Notes: a model not told the origin generated them from the sequence alone. A stretch of DNA of 34,299 nucleotides from PCC-10605 sp964409355 (GCA_964409355.1 CAYPDC010000031.1:1-34299); one strand, 5' to 3'; numbered from the stretch's first letter, positions 23,874-33,229 are shown. Translations and numbers: made by a program.

Positions 23874-26800
23874 ATGATTCCTCGTAAATTAACCCTCCGA
23901 AATTTTTTAAGCTATCGTCATGCCGAATTAGATTTTAGTGGTTTACATACAGCTTGTATTTGCGGTGCAAATGGTGCAGGAAAGTCATCCCTTTTAGAAG
24001 CAATAACTTGGGTAGTTTGGGGGGAGACACGCACTGCAACCCATGAAGATTTAATTCACTTAGGGGAAGTAGAAACAAGAGTTGATTTTGAGTTTATTTA
24101 TGATGGTCAACATTATCGCATTATTCGCACTCGTCATCGTCAAAAGGGTGGCACTTTAGATTTTCAGATTATCAATGATAAAGGTTTTAAATCCATAGCC
24201 GGAAAAGGATTAAAAGATACTGAAAATAAAATTAAAGAATGTCTAAAAATTGATTATGATACCTTTACTAATTCTGCTTATTTAAGACAGGGAAGGGCAG
24301 ATGAATTTATGTTGAGAAGCCCATCAGAAAGGAAGAAAATTCTAGCAGATTTACTAAAATTAGATCAATACGAAAATTTGTCTAATGAAGCGAAAGAATT
24401 AGCGAAAGAATTTAAAATTAAAGGGGAAGAAATTAGTCGTAATTTAGAGGATAATAAGGCAAAATTAGAGGAAAAGCAAGAAATTGAATTAAAGATTGAT
24501 ATTGCGAACAAAGAATTAAGTTATTATCAAGATAAGCTAGAGGCAGATCGATTACAGTTACAAAATATTCAAATTATTAATAATCAAAGAAGTGGGTTAC
24601 AACAAAGACTAGATTGGCAAAATAATCAAATTAAGACTACTATTCAAAAAATTCAAAGACTACAAAAGGAAAAAGTAGATTTAGAGCAAGATATTAACAG
24701 GGTTACTGTCATTTTATCTCAGGAGAAAGACATTAATAGTAATTATGAACAATGGCAAATATTAAGGGGAAAAGATGAAAGTTTAAATAGCAAGTTTAAT
24801 CAATATCAACAATTATTAGAAACCAAACAAAAACTAGATCAATCTTTGCAAAAGGAAAGTAATAATTTAGCTTTGGCAATTCAAAGAGAAAAAACTAAAT
24901 TAGAAAATTTAATCAATCGGGAAAAAGAGTTGGAGGCAATAGTCAATAAAACATCTAACTTGGAGGCAGATTTAGAAAAACTTAATATTTGTCGTAAAAA
25001 ACTTAGTCAATTAGACGAGATTCAGTTACAAGCTAATACTTTATTGCAACAAAAACAGTCTTTAGAAACAGAGGTAAATAGAGAAGAAGCAATATTAGTA
25101 GCTAAGTTAAAGCAATTAGAAATACAGGAGAATAATATACAGGCTAAGTTAAATCAAGTTCCTTTAATACGACAAGAGTTTTTTAGTTTAGAAGCTAGAT
25201 TAAAGGAAATAGAAAATACGAGAAATTATCAAAAAAGAATACAGGAAAAAGGAGAGGAAAGAAATCATTTAATTCAAAGATACTTAGATAATCAAAGTAG
25301 TTTAGAAAAACAAATTAAAAAGCTAAATCAAAAGTTAGAAACTTTAAATCAAGATCATGCTGTTTGCCCTTTATGTGAAAGAGAATTAAATGATACTCAC
25401 TTAGAATATGTGATTACTAAAACCAAAGATGAACAAAAACAAATGGAGTCGGAATCATCTTATTATGAGATAGAGATTATTAATTGTAAACGAGAATTAG
25501 AGAATTTAAGGAGAGAATACGCTCAATTAAACCAAGAGTTAGCTTTAAAAGATAATATAAAACAAGACTATGCTAAGTTAGAAAATCAATTGGATTCTAT
25601 TGATGATATTTATAATCAATATGAGTTAATTTTAGAGGAAAAAGCAGAATTACAAAATAGATTAGATGCTAGAAATTACGCCCAAAATACTCAAATTCAG
25701 TTGGGGGAAATTATTGAACAAATTAGTAACTTAAATTATAGTCAAGAAAACCATGCTTTGTTAAGGAAAGAAGAAGGGAGTTTGCGTTGGGTTGAGTTTC
25801 AGCAAAGTAAGATTAAAGATGCTCAAAATCAACTAAAAAAATTAGCTCAACAAAAGCCTGATTTAGAAATAAAAATAGAGTCTTTAGAAAGGAGTTTTAA
25901 AAGTCTTACTGAAAACTCTCCTTTACAATTACAATTGAATCAAGTTGAGGAGGAAATCAACACTTTAAGCTACGATCGCATCTTCCATCAAAATATTAGG
26001 GAAAAAGGGCAAAAATTACAACCCTATCAGCTACTTTACGAAAAGTTACAACAGGCCAGAGAACAATATCCGCAATTAAGGGAAAAATACACTCAAATTG
26101 AAACAAGTTTAGCACAGTATAATCAAGAAAAAGAGACGGGAGAAAAAGAATTAAATAGTATTCAAGAACAACTATCACAACTTACAGATTATAGTCAAGA
26201 GTTGGCAAAATTAGAGCAAGAAATGAGTAACTCTCAGGCAAATATTAATAAATTACTAACAGAAAAAGGAAGATTAGAACAATCTTTAAGTAACTTAAAA
26301 GATCGAGAAAATGAGTTCAAAGAGTTAGAAAATCGTTTGCAAGAAACTCAGAAAAAATACCGTATTTATCAGGAATTAGGAATTGCTTTTGGCAAAAACG
26401 GTATTCAGGCTTTAATGATTGAAAATATTTTACCGCAATTGCAAGACGAAGCAAATCACATTTTAAATAGTCTTACTGGTAGCCAATTAAGTGTACAATT
26501 TCTCACTCAAAAGCCAAAAGCTAGTCGTAGTAAAAAATCATCATCCCAATATAAAGACACTTTAGAGATTATCATTTCCGATGCTCAAGGAACAAGGTCT
26601 TATGAAACTTATTCCGGCGGAGAAGCATTCCGTATTAATTTTGCCATTCGTCTAGCTTTATCCCGTATTTTAGCTCAAAGATCTGGCACTCCATTACAAT
26701 TATTGATAGTCGATGAAGGATTTGGTACTCAAGATGCGGAAGGATGCGATCGCCTCATTGCCGCTTTAAATGCCATCGCCCCTGAATTTGCTTGTATCTT

Positions 26801-26897
26801 AACAGTAACTCACGTTAATCAATTTAAAGAAGCCTTCCAAACGAGAATTGAAGTATATAAAACCCCAGAAGGATCGAAAATTAAACTATCTAGTTAG
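23874..26897 (+). CDS. sbcC: SbcC/Rad50-type nuclease-complex ATPase
   Basis: SbcC with SbcD processes hairpins and DNA ends. The 1007-residue protein has the N-terminal ATPase half with Walker A GANGAGKSS (31-39) and the family FLSYRHAELDF opening. Two very long coiled coils, rich in Glu, Lys, Gln and Leu, flank a zinc hook CPLC (C498, C501) placed almost exactly mid-chain. The C-terminal half has the signature YSGGEAFRINFAIRLALSRI and Walker B LLIVDEGFGTQD. No sbcD is nearby. Its stop overlaps the convergent ldpA stop by 8 bases. Length and layout are those of the Rad50/SbcC family; MRE11-partner identity is inferred. Confidence 0.93.
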   Translation: MIPRKLTLRNFLSYRHAELDFSGLHTACICGANGAGKSSLLEAITWVVWGETRTATHEDLIHLGEVETRVDFEFIYDGQHYRIIRTRHRQKGGTLDFQIINDKGFKSIAGKGLKDTENKIKECLKIDYDTFTNSAYLRQGRADEFMLRSPSERKKILADLLKLDQYENLSNEAKELAKEFKIKGEEISRNLEDNKAKLEEKQEIELKIDIANKELSYYQDKLEADRLQLQNIQIINNQRSGLQQRLDWQNNQIKTTIQKIQRLQKEKVDLEQDINRVTVILSQEKDINSNYEQWQILRGKDESLNSKFNQYQQLLETKQKLDQSLQKESNNLALAIQREKTKLENLINREKELEAIVNKTSNLEADLEKLNICRKKLSQLDEIQLQANTLLQQKQSLETEVNREEAILVAKLKQLEIQENNIQAKLNQVPLIRQEFFSLEARLKEIENTRNYQKRIQEKGEERNHLIQRYLDNQSSLEKQIKKLNQKLETLNQDHAVCPLCERELNDTHLEYVITKTKDEQKQMESESSYYEIEIINCKRELENLRREYAQLNQELALKDNIKQDYAKLENQLDSIDDIYNQYELILEEKAELQNRLDARNYAQNTQIQLGEIIEQISNLNYSQENHALLRKEEGSLRWVEFQQSKIKDAQNQLKKLAQQKPDLEIKIESLERSFKSLTENSPLQLQLNQVEEEINTLSYDRIFHQNIREKGQKLQPYQLLYEKLQQAREQYPQLREKYTQIETSLAQYNQEKETGEKELNSIQEQLSQLTDYSQELAKLEQEMSNSQANINKLLTEKGRLEQSLSNLKDRENEFKELENRLQETQKKYRIYQELGIAFGKNGIQALMIENILPQLQDEANHILNSLTGSQLSVQFLTQKPKASRSKKSSSQYKDTLEIIISDAQGTRSYETYSGGEAFRINFAIRLALSRILAQRSGTPLQLLIVDEGFGTQDAEGCDRLIAALNAIAPEFACILTVTHVNQFKEAFQTRIEVYKTPEGSKIKLSS

Positions 26898-27966
26898 GAT
26901 GAAATACATTTTTTCTGACGGGAGAGACTAACTGATTCGCCATCTCTACTCCTTGCCAGAGTAAATGAGGATAGTTTTCCAATCGATTGGTGGGGGAAAT
27001 TTCCTCTAATTGATGTAGAATATCTCCTATGATTTTTCTCCCTTTGCTACCAAAGGCGATACCAGAGATAAAAGGGCGTAGGTTTAATTTTAGCAGTTTT
27101 TTGACTGTATATTCATTTGTTCCTCCTGCCAATTGAATAAATCCTTTTATGTCCGATTCCCTCAATTTTTGGGCATATTTGATGGTTAAATGGGTTGTGC
27201 CTCCCCCTATATCTCCACTCATGGGGCGCCCATCGGTTTGCCAAATTAGGGGTATTTCCACCGGAGAAATATACTGGTAGATTTTTTCTAAGTAATCAAT
27301 TACAGTGGGGGTATAAGGGCAACTAATGGCAATTACTTTTAATTGATGTAAATAAGGGTGTATTTTTTCCCACGTGCCAATAAACGCTTGAAAATGCCCT
27401 TCTTGAGTGTGAATTTCCATGGCACTTATGGGTAAAGTTGGCAACCACTGTAAAACAGTTTCCATGGTGATTAACCTAGATTCTGTTTCAATCAGATTAA
27501 TGGGGCATACGGGTAAACATCTACCGCAACCATAACATAATTCGCTTTTTACTCCTTGATCATCTTGAGAAAATGTTTCCGCTACAGCCTGATGGAATGC
27601 GATCGCATCTGTGGGGCAAATAGAAACACAGGGGCGGGGACAATCGGTAGGGCATAGATTAGGATTAAAGTAGGCTTTACGAAAATGAGGATCTTCCCCA
27701 TCATTAATACTAACCATCAAAAAAGGAGAATATTGAGGATAATAACCTCTTTGTTTAGCTTCAGGGAAAAAATTTTGTGCTGTTTTAATTCCCTCTAAAG
27801 CAGTATGAATAACAGCTATATCTGCGGCTACATCGACACAATCCGCCCCTGCAAGGGTATAAATCAAAGCTAAATTACGGATAGAGGGTAAATGCTGATA
27901 ACTTGCACCACAGATTAACTTAAACCAACTACCTTGTTGTAAAGACTCCAAAGGAGAATTAGACAT
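26890..27966 (-). CDS. ldpA: LdpA-like circadian clock-input iron-sulfur protein
   Basis: LdpA (light-dependent period A) in Synechococcus elongatus senses cell redox state and adjusts clock period through CikA and KaiA. The 358-residue protein opens with WFKLICGASYQHLPSIRNLA and then LAGADCVDVAADIAV. It carries two cysteine clusters: CPTDCPRPCVSICPTDAI (C105, C109, C113, C117) and CYGCGRCLPVCPINLI (C144, C147, C150, C154), fitting two 4Fe-4S centres. The C-terminal half includes IQLAGGTNEYTV and SGIAFGSKGRKIIGD. No kai genes are in the window. It lies 24 bases downstream of the VOC-family gene on the same strand, so the two are probably co-transcribed. Confidence 0.9.
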   Translation of the reverse strand: MSNSPLESLQQGSWFKLICGASYQHLPSIRNLALIYTLAGADCVDVAADIAVIHTALEGIKTAQNFFPEAKQRGYYPQYSPFLMVSINDGEDPHFRKAYFNPNLCPTDCPRPCVSICPTDAIAFHQAVAETFSQDDQGVKSELCYGCGRCLPVCPINLIETESRLITMETVLQWLPTLPISAMEIHTQEGHFQAFIGTWEKIHPYLHQLKVIAISCPYTPTVIDYLEKIYQYISPVEIPLIWQTDGRPMSGDIGGGTTHLTIKYAQKLRESDIKGFIQLAGGTNEYTVKKLLKLNLRPFISGIAFGSKGRKIIGDILHQLEEISPTNRLENYPHLLWQGVEMANQLVSPVRKNVFHPN

Positions 27967-27990
27967 CTTATTCCCTTATTTAGTAAATTC

Positions 27991-28566
27991 TTAACTGCTC
28001 ACTTCTGCGATTTCAATAACTCGATTATCCCAATCTTTGACAAGGAAATTAAGGGGTTTTTCCGATCGAATTTTATATTTTAAACGACGAGCTTGTACTC
28101 TTAATAATAGAGCTTCTAAGCCTTCGTTGTCAAAACAAACATGACGTTGACAGTTTTTATAACCCAGATTCGCACCGCTAATAATGTGTAATTGTACGTT
28201 TTTCTTTAATTGATACCATAAACCGTCTTTAGGTTTAACCATTGTATCATTGAAACCTGAACCCATATAAATAGGATCAAAACTACTAGCTCCTAAACTT
28301 TGTTCATAATTATAGTAATAGTGGAGAGGTATATCCGCCACGGGCAAATCGAGTAAATTCTCATAAAATTCCTGGGCAATAGCTAAATCAGAAACCATGA
28401 TAGTATAAACCTTGGGGGCGCTAGTCAAAAACATCCACATTGCACCACCATAAGCCACTAATAACATTACCATAATGCCTTGAGTGGAAAAAATAGTCTC
28501 GGTAAATTCTGGTAAAAGTGCCACTAAAGAAAGATTTTTGATGATCAAACTTTCCTCTATAATCAT
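27991..28566 (-). CDS. VOC/glyoxalase-fold family protein
   Basis: A 191-residue protein. After a hydrophobic segment (about 31-48, GIMVMLLVAYGGAMWMFL) comes a glyoxalase/bleomycin-resistance-like domain beginning KVYTIMVSDLAIAQEFYENL, with QLHIISG, NCQRHVCFDNEGLEALLLRV and ending in LVKDWDNRVIEIAE. The family binds metals or small molecules, but the substrate here is unknown and not all metal ligands are obvious. The hydrophobic N-terminal segment suggests membrane anchoring. It is upstream of ldpA on the same strand with a 24-base gap, suggesting an operon. Confidence 0.75.
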   Translation of the reverse strand: MIIEESLIIKNLSLVALLPEFTETIFSTQGIMVMLLVAYGGAMWMFLTSAPKVYTIMVSDLAIAQEFYENLLDLPVADIPLHYYYNYEQSLGASSFDPIYMGSGFNDTMVKPKDGLWYQLKKNVQLHIISGANLGYKNCQRHVCFDNEGLEALLLRVQARRLKYKIRSEKPLNFLVKDWDNRVIEIAEVSS

Positions 28567-28710
28567 ATCAGTTTAATTTATCTATTTTTACCTAAAATGG
28601 TAGCAGAAAGCCCTCACTATAAACTCAAAAAAACTCATCGTTTTGGTGACGGGATGAATGCTACCCAGCAAAAAACATCCCTAGGATGACCCACAATCTA
28701 AAATCTTTGT

Positions 28711-28857
28711 GTTAAAGTCGGATTGAGTAGCTTCTACACTGACTCAAACGGTAATAAAATTGATAATCCAAGACATTTAAGAAAGTCTGAAAAACAGTTA
28801 AAAAGACTGCAAAGACAAGTCAGCAAAAAGAAAAAAGGTAGTAACTCTCGTAAGTTG
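28711..28857 (+). pseudogene. tnpB (IS200/IS605 OrfB) fragment
   Basis: Translation from 28711 reads VKVGLSSFYTDSNGNKIDNP and continues RHLRKSEKQLKRLQRQVSKK, with KKGSNSRK after it, the unmistakable N-terminal-middle part of TnpB. The upstream N-terminus is missing (GLSSFYT is joined to VKV) and after SNSRK the frame veers into unrelated sequence (LGGRMSIKI). No intact RuvC domain follows. The flanks 28600-28700 hold a CATCCCTAGGATG palindrome and AT-rich sequence, and 28858-29139 holds no recognisable gene. Confidence 0.75.
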
Positions 28858-29139
28858 GGTGGGAGAATGTCAATTAAAATCTGCAAGTCAAAAAGCAGGG
28901 TTTTTTCACTCGTCGGGGCAAAATTGCATTTTATTAGTTCAATTCATTGAACGTTTACTATTTGCTTTGTCAATTTATTGCAAAGGGATTTATGAGTTGA
29001 AACCCTTATCTCGCAATGAAATAATTTACATACTCAAAGTGAGAGAGGCAATAATGTGATCTTCAAAACGTTGCTTTTCTTCGACTCAAGGTAAGCTGTA
29101 AATAGTTAATCTCGAAACTATTAATCAAATAATTTCACC

Positions 29140-30318
29140 ATGACAAATCTATTAGATCAATTAAAGCAATATACCACCGTTGTGGCGGATACAGGAGATA
29201 TTCAAGCCATTCAAACTTTTACTCCTCAAGATGCTACTACAAATCCCTCTCTGATTACTGCGGCTGCTCAAATGTCTGAGTATCAAAGCATAGTCGATGA
29301 GACTCTCACAGAAGCAAGAAACGAATTAGGGGAAAACGCCACCGTTGATGAAGTGGTTAAACTTGCCATTGACTGGTTAGCGGTTGCTTTTGGCAGAAAA
29401 ATCCTTGATATTGTACCGGGTAGGGTTTCCACCGAAGTTGATGCCCGTTTATCTTATGATACTGAAGGCACGATCGAAAAAGCCCGTTATTTAATCTCCC
29501 AATACGAAAAAGCAGGTATCAATAAAGAGCGTATTTTAATCAAAATTGCCTCCACTTGGGAGGGGATTAAAGCCGCCGAAATTCTTGAAAAAGAAGGTAT
29601 CCACTGTAATTTAACCCTTTTATTCGGTTTTCACCAAGCAGTAGCCTGTGGAGAGGCAGGAGTTACTCTCATTTCTCCTTTCGTCGGTAGAATCCTTGAC
29701 TGGTATAAGAAAGAAACTGGGAAAGAGGAATTTCCCGGTGCTGAAGATCCGGGGGTACAATCTGTAACACAAATTTATAACTACTATAAAAAATTCGGTT
29801 ATCAAACCGAGGTAATGGGAGCAAGTTTTCGTAACATGAGCGAAATTTATGAGTTAGCAGGATGTGATTTATTAACCATTTCTCCTAAACTATTAGAACA
29901 GTTGCAAAACACTGAGGAAGAATTACCCCTCAAACTCTCAGCAGAAAAAGCCAAAGAAATGGAGATTGAAAAAATCACTGTCGATAAAGCCACTTTTGAG
30001 AAGATGCACAGTGAAGATAGAATGGCCAATGAAAAGTTAGATGAGGGAATTAAAGGTTTTACAAAAGCCTTAGAAACTTTGGAACAATTATTAGCGACTC
30101 GTTTAACTAAACTAGAAGGAGGAGAAACTTTATCCCATGCAGTGGATGACATTTTCCATGTCTATGATTTAGATGGTGATGGTTTCATTACCCGTGAAGA
30201 ATGGGCAGGGGCAGATATTGTTTTTGATGCTCTTGATAGTAACCATGATGGTAAAATTACCCCAGAGGAGATGGCTTGTGGTTTAGGCGCAGTGGTTTAT
30301 TTAGCCAAAGCCAATTAA
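29140..30318 (+). CDS. tal: Transaldolase with C-terminal EF-hand pair
   Basis: Transaldolase exchanges a three-carbon dihydroxyacetone unit between sugar phosphates in the pentose phosphate pathway. Family motifs DATTNPSLI (31-39), GRVSTEVDARLS (94-105) and the Schiff-base lysine K135 in ILIKIASTWEG are all present. After residue 335 two calcium-binding EF-hand loops follow: DLDGDGFITREE (343-354) and DSNHDGKITPEE (366-377), both with the full acidic ligand set. The 392-residue length and the fusion match the transaldolase of Synechocystis-type cyanobacteria. Calcium regulation is inferred, not shown. It is a plus-strand gene between two tnpB relics. Confidence 0.95.
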   Translation: MTNLLDQLKQYTTVVADTGDIQAIQTFTPQDATTNPSLITAAAQMSEYQSIVDETLTEARNELGENATVDEVVKLAIDWLAVAFGRKILDIVPGRVSTEVDARLSYDTEGTIEKARYLISQYEKAGINKERILIKIASTWEGIKAAEILEKEGIHCNLTLLFGFHQAVACGEAGVTLISPFVGRILDWYKKETGKEEFPGAEDPGVQSVTQIYNYYKKFGYQTEVMGASFRNMSEIYELAGCDLLTISPKLLEQLQNTEEELPLKLSAEKAKEMEIEKITVDKATFEKMHSEDRMANEKLDEGIKGFTKALETLEQLLATRLTKLEGGETLSHAVDDIFHVYDLDGDGFITREEWAGADIVFDALDSNHDGKITPEEMACGLGAVVYLAKAN

Positions 30319-30385
30319 GAGTAATGAGTTTGGAGTGGGAGCGTCTCGCTCCCTTAATGGGTAATGAATAACGAATAATGAATAA

Positions 30386-30453
30386 TAGGCATCTTCAAAA
30401 ATCGGGCTAGAAGCCGGAAATACGGTGCAAAAATGATCATTGTTGGAGATCAA
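30386..30453. repeat. MITE-like repeat between transaldolase and YggS genes
   Basis: GGCATCTTCAAAAATC at the left and TTGGAGATC at 30443-30451 are diverged counterparts of the ends at 19655-19732; GGGCTAGAAGCC (30404-30415) is the shared hairpin. Around it are AATAATGAATAA and AATAAATAATAA runs that reach to the next start codon. Confidence 0.55.
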
Positions 30454-30483
30454 TAATAAATAATAAATAATAAATAAAGAATA

Positions 30484-31164
30484 ATGAGTAAATTGTTGAC
30501 AAATTTAGATGAGATCAAAAAAACGATTCCGCCTTCGGTAAAGTTAGTGGCGGTGACGAAAAAAGTCGATATTGATATAATGAGATGGATTTATGGGCAA
30601 GGAGTCAAAGATTTTGGGGAAAATAAGCTACAGGAGGCTGTTACCAAACAGTCTCAATTAAAGGATTTAACGGATATTACTTGGCATTTTATTGGGCATT
30701 TACAGAGTAATAAGGCAAAGAAAGCAGTAGAATCTTTTGCTTGGATTCATTCAGTGGATAGTCTCAAAATTGCTCAACGTCTTGATTTTTACGCTCAACA
30801 AGCCTTAGAAGAAGGAGTTATTCAACAATCTCCTCAAGGATGTTTACAGATTAAGTTGTTACCTGATGAGAATAAATATGGTTGGAATGTTGATCAGTTG
30901 TGGCAAGATTTGCCTCTGTTACAGGAGTTGAAATTTCTCAAAATAAGAGGGTTAATGACAATTTTACCTTTGGGTTTATCTCAGGAGGAAATTCTTCCGA
31001 CTTTTCTGTCTTTGAAGGTTTTGCAAGAGAAAATTAGGGAAAAGGGCTATTTTTCAGAAAATTTTGATCAGTTATCTATGGGTATGTCGAATGATTATCT
31101 AAGCGCGATCGCATCTGGAGCAACTATGATTCGTTTAGGTAGAATTCTTTTTTCTGTCATATAA
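30484..31164 (+). CDS. YggS/PLPBP-family pyridoxal phosphate homeostasis protein
   Basis: The family binds PLP on a single-domain alanine-racemase-like barrel and keeps free PLP and amino-acid pools in balance; it has no known catalysis. The 226-residue protein has KLVAVTKKVD with K26 as the likely PLP lysine, FGENKLQEAVTKQ (49-61), WHFIGHLQSNKAKK and SMGMSNDYLSAIASGATMIR with GRILF as the phosphate-binding end. The start at 30484 lies directly behind an AATAAATAA run with no good ribosome-binding site. No sepF follows, unlike in many cyanobacteria; instead a tnpB tail relic adjoins the stop. Confidence 0.92.
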   Translation: MSKLLTNLDEIKKTIPPSVKLVAVTKKVDIDIMRWIYGQGVKDFGENKLQEAVTKQSQLKDLTDITWHFIGHLQSNKAKKAVESFAWIHSVDSLKIAQRLDFYAQQALEEGVIQQSPQGCLQIKLLPDENKYGWNVDQLWQDLPLLQELKFLKIRGLMTILPLGLSQEEILPTFLSLKVLQEKIREKGYFSENFDQLSMGMSNDYLSAIASGATMIRLGRILFSVI

Positions 31165-31167
31165 AAC

Positions 31168-31250
31168 CTACTCATAGTTACCCACGACGTTTACTTTCCG
31201 CTTCATCAAGTCAAGTCGGCTTGATCCTCTCCGCAGAAGTTAACTCAAAT
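31168..31250 (-). pseudogene. Possible tnpB C-terminal tail relic
   Basis: On the minus strand a short frame reads LDLMKRKVNVVGNYE then stop at 31168, and just upstream in another phase ELTSAERIKPT. Both resemble the C-terminal tail of TnpB proteins. The two parts are out of frame, and an ACTTGACTTG duplication lies at the junction. It fills the gap between the convergent YggS and fumC genes. The tail match is from memory, hence the low score. Confidence 0.4.
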
Positions 31251-31271
31251 ATAATCCAAATTGCTACAAGA

Positions 31272-32660
31272 TTAATCGTGAGGATAAGCCATTTGTCTTA
31301 AATCAATACAATTATCAAATTGTGTGGCGGTTAAATAGCCTAATTCTAAGGTTGCTTCTTTGAGATTGATGTTTTTCTCATAAGCAAGATGGGCAATTTT
31401 TGAGGCTTTATCATAGCCAATTTTCGGGGTTAATGCCGTTACTAACATTAATGATTGATTGACTAATTCTTCGATACGTTGACGGTTTGCTTTCATTTCC
31501 TTTACGGTAAAATCAGTGAAATTATTACAACTGTCACTGAGTATCTTAATTGACTGTAAAACATTGTAAATCATCATCGGCTTGTAAACATTCATGTCTA
31601 ACATTCCACTGCTCCCAGCAAAAGTCACCGCCGTATCATAACCCATTACTTGCACGGCAACCATTGCTAAAGCCTCACACTGAGTAGGATTGACTTTACC
31701 CGGCATAATAGATGATCCAGGTTCATTTGCAGGTAATTCTAACTCATTTAATCCCGCCCGAGGTCCACAAGCAAGAAGACGAATATCGTTGGCTATCTTG
31801 TATAATGAACAGGCTAGGGTTTTGAGAACTCCACTTAAGGATACGATCGCATCGTGAGAACCCATGACGGTAAATTTGTTCGGAGCGCTAACAAAGGGTA
31901 AACCAGTTATATTGGCAATATGATGGGCGGATTTTGTAGCAAAACCAATGGGGGAGTTAATACCTGTACCTAAAGCTGTACCACCTAACGCCAGTTGATA
32001 GATATGGGGTAAGGCTTGATTGATACGGGCAAGGTTATCGTCTAACATTCCCACATAACCTGAAAATTCCTGTCCTAAACTCAAGGGTACAGCATCTTGG
32101 AGATGAGTTCTACCAATTTTAATTATATCTTTCCATGCCTGAGCTTTTTCTGCTAATGCGTCTCTTAATTTCTTTACTTTCGGTATTAATCTCTCCTGAA
32201 GCGCGATCGCACTTGCGATGTGCATAGCGGTGGGGAAAGTGTCATTGGAAGACTGAGACATATTAACATCATCATTAGGATGGATGGGGTTTTTACTGCC
32301 CAATTTACCGCCGACAATCTGAATGGCACGATTAGAGATAACTTCGTTAACATTCATATTCGTTTGTGTACCGCTTCCCGTCATCCAGACATAGAGGGGG
32401 AAATTTTCGTCTAACTTACCTTCCAAAATCTCATCGGCAACTTGAATAATTAACTTGGCTTTTTCTGAGGGTAACTTGCCTAATTCCTCATTCGCTATAG
32501 CTGAGGCTTTTTTGACAATGGCAAAGGCACGAATTACCTCCATAGGCATTATATCTTCCCCGATGGAAAAATGATGGAGAGAGCGTTGAGTTTGCGCACC
32601 CCAGAGGCGATCGCCCCTTACTTCAATTTCACCGATACTATCTTTTTCAATACGATTCAT
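31272..32660 (-). CDS. fumC: Fumarate hydratase class II
   Basis: FumC interconverts fumarate and malate in the cyanobacterial TCA branch and in recycling fumarate from purine and arginine synthesis. From the ATG at 32660 the product is 462 residues (MNRIEKDSIGEIEV), the usual length; an ATG 30 codons upstream adds an atypical Lys/Ile-rich stretch and is rejected. Motifs are TGSGTQTNMNVNEVISNRA, SQSSNDTFPTAMHIA, GRTHLQDAVPLSLGQEFSGY and the fumarase/aspartase signature GSSIMPGKVNP. Fumarase rather than aspartase is favoured by the C-terminal sequence, but paralogues are close. There is no strong evidence for an operon; the 300 bases upstream are AT-rich and without a gene. Confidence 0.95.
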   Translation of the reverse strand: MNRIEKDSIGEIEVRGDRLWGAQTQRSLHHFSIGEDIMPMEVIRAFAIVKKASAIANEELGKLPSEKAKLIIQVADEILEGKLDENFPLYVWMTGSGTQTNMNVNEVISNRAIQIVGGKLGSKNPIHPNDDVNMSQSSNDTFPTAMHIASAIALQERLIPKVKKLRDALAEKAQAWKDIIKIGRTHLQDAVPLSLGQEFSGYVGMLDDNLARINQALPHIYQLALGGTALGTGINSPIGFATKSAHHIANITGLPFVSAPNKFTVMGSHDAIVSLSGVLKTLACSLYKIANDIRLLACGPRAGLNELELPANEPGSSIMPGKVNPTQCEALAMVAVQVMGYDTAVTFAGSSGMLDMNVYKPMMIYNVLQSIKILSDSCNNFTDFTVKEMKANRQRIEELVNQSLMLVTALTPKIGYDKASKIAHLAYEKNINLKEATLELGYLTATQFDNCIDLRQMAYPHD

Positions 32661-32963
32661 AATCTTTACTAATTCGGTAGAACTTGTGATAATAATAATT
32701 GGGAGATTCTGCTTTGATTTTTTGTGTCTTTTGTTTATCTCTTGGTGCATGGCGACAACAATGATATTTTACAACTGTTTTTATTATGTCATATTGCAAA
32801 TTAAAAATAATTAAATTTACTATTGATTGCATAAATATTTTTTTTGTTGATCAATAATTTTGCTGAGGCACTTATTAAAAATACTTATCAAATTATATAT
32901 ACTATTTTTAGTTAATATGAACTATAATAATATGGTAAAAAGTTTTAAGTAATAAGTAAACTT

Positions 32964-33229
32964 ATGGGCAAGAATAAAAAACTCCCTGACTACTCTGTTG
33001 CTTTGTTAAAAGGGGGCATGGGTATAATACCAGGGGGGATCGGTTATCGTTGAGTTACTAAATGTAACTATTATCTGGTATTCAATCAGCCGAAACAAAA
33101 TATAAAAGTCTTCAAGCTGAGGTTAAAAATCTTCAACCTGTCAAAACGAATGATACTTTTCGTAAATCTGAAAGTCAAAAAGCTCAGGAATTAGCTAAAC
33201 AACTTCAAAAGGCTAGTCGTTATTTGTAA
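32964..33229 (+). pseudogene. Small degraded gene of unknown family
   Basis: An ATG at 32964 opens MGKNKKLPDYSVALLKGGMG and runs to IIPGGIGYR, stopping at 33051. After a phase change the sequence continues LLSGIQSAETKYKSLQAEVK and on through RKSESQKAQELAKQLQKASR to a stop at 33227-33229. The second part is a glutamine/lysine-rich coiled coil. The two pieces may be one former gene with a frameshift or deletion. I do not recognise the family. The flanks 32661-32963 hold AT-rich DNA only. Confidence 0.35.

Noticed and set aside
28859..29059. 66-residue frame after the tnpB relic
   Set aside because: It starts inside degraded transposon sequence, has no recognisable motif and no ribosome-binding site.
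29847..30152. 101-residue minus-strand frame inside transaldolase
   Set aside because: It is a shadow of the clearly conserved plus-strand gene; its serine-rich composition is typical of antisense frames.
854..32615. GCGATCGC octamers as regulatory sites
   Set aside because: They occur evenly inside and outside genes and match the genome-wide HIP1 signature of cyanobacteria, so they are not local operators.
32661..32750. Upstream ATG extending FumC by 30 residues
   Set aside because: The extension is Lys/Ile-rich and unlike any fumarase N-terminus; the ATG at 32660 gives the normal length.
32647..32832. Minus-strand frame of 61 residues overlapping the fumC start region
   Set aside because: It overlaps the fumC 5' end in another phase, has an odd composition and no recognisable motif.
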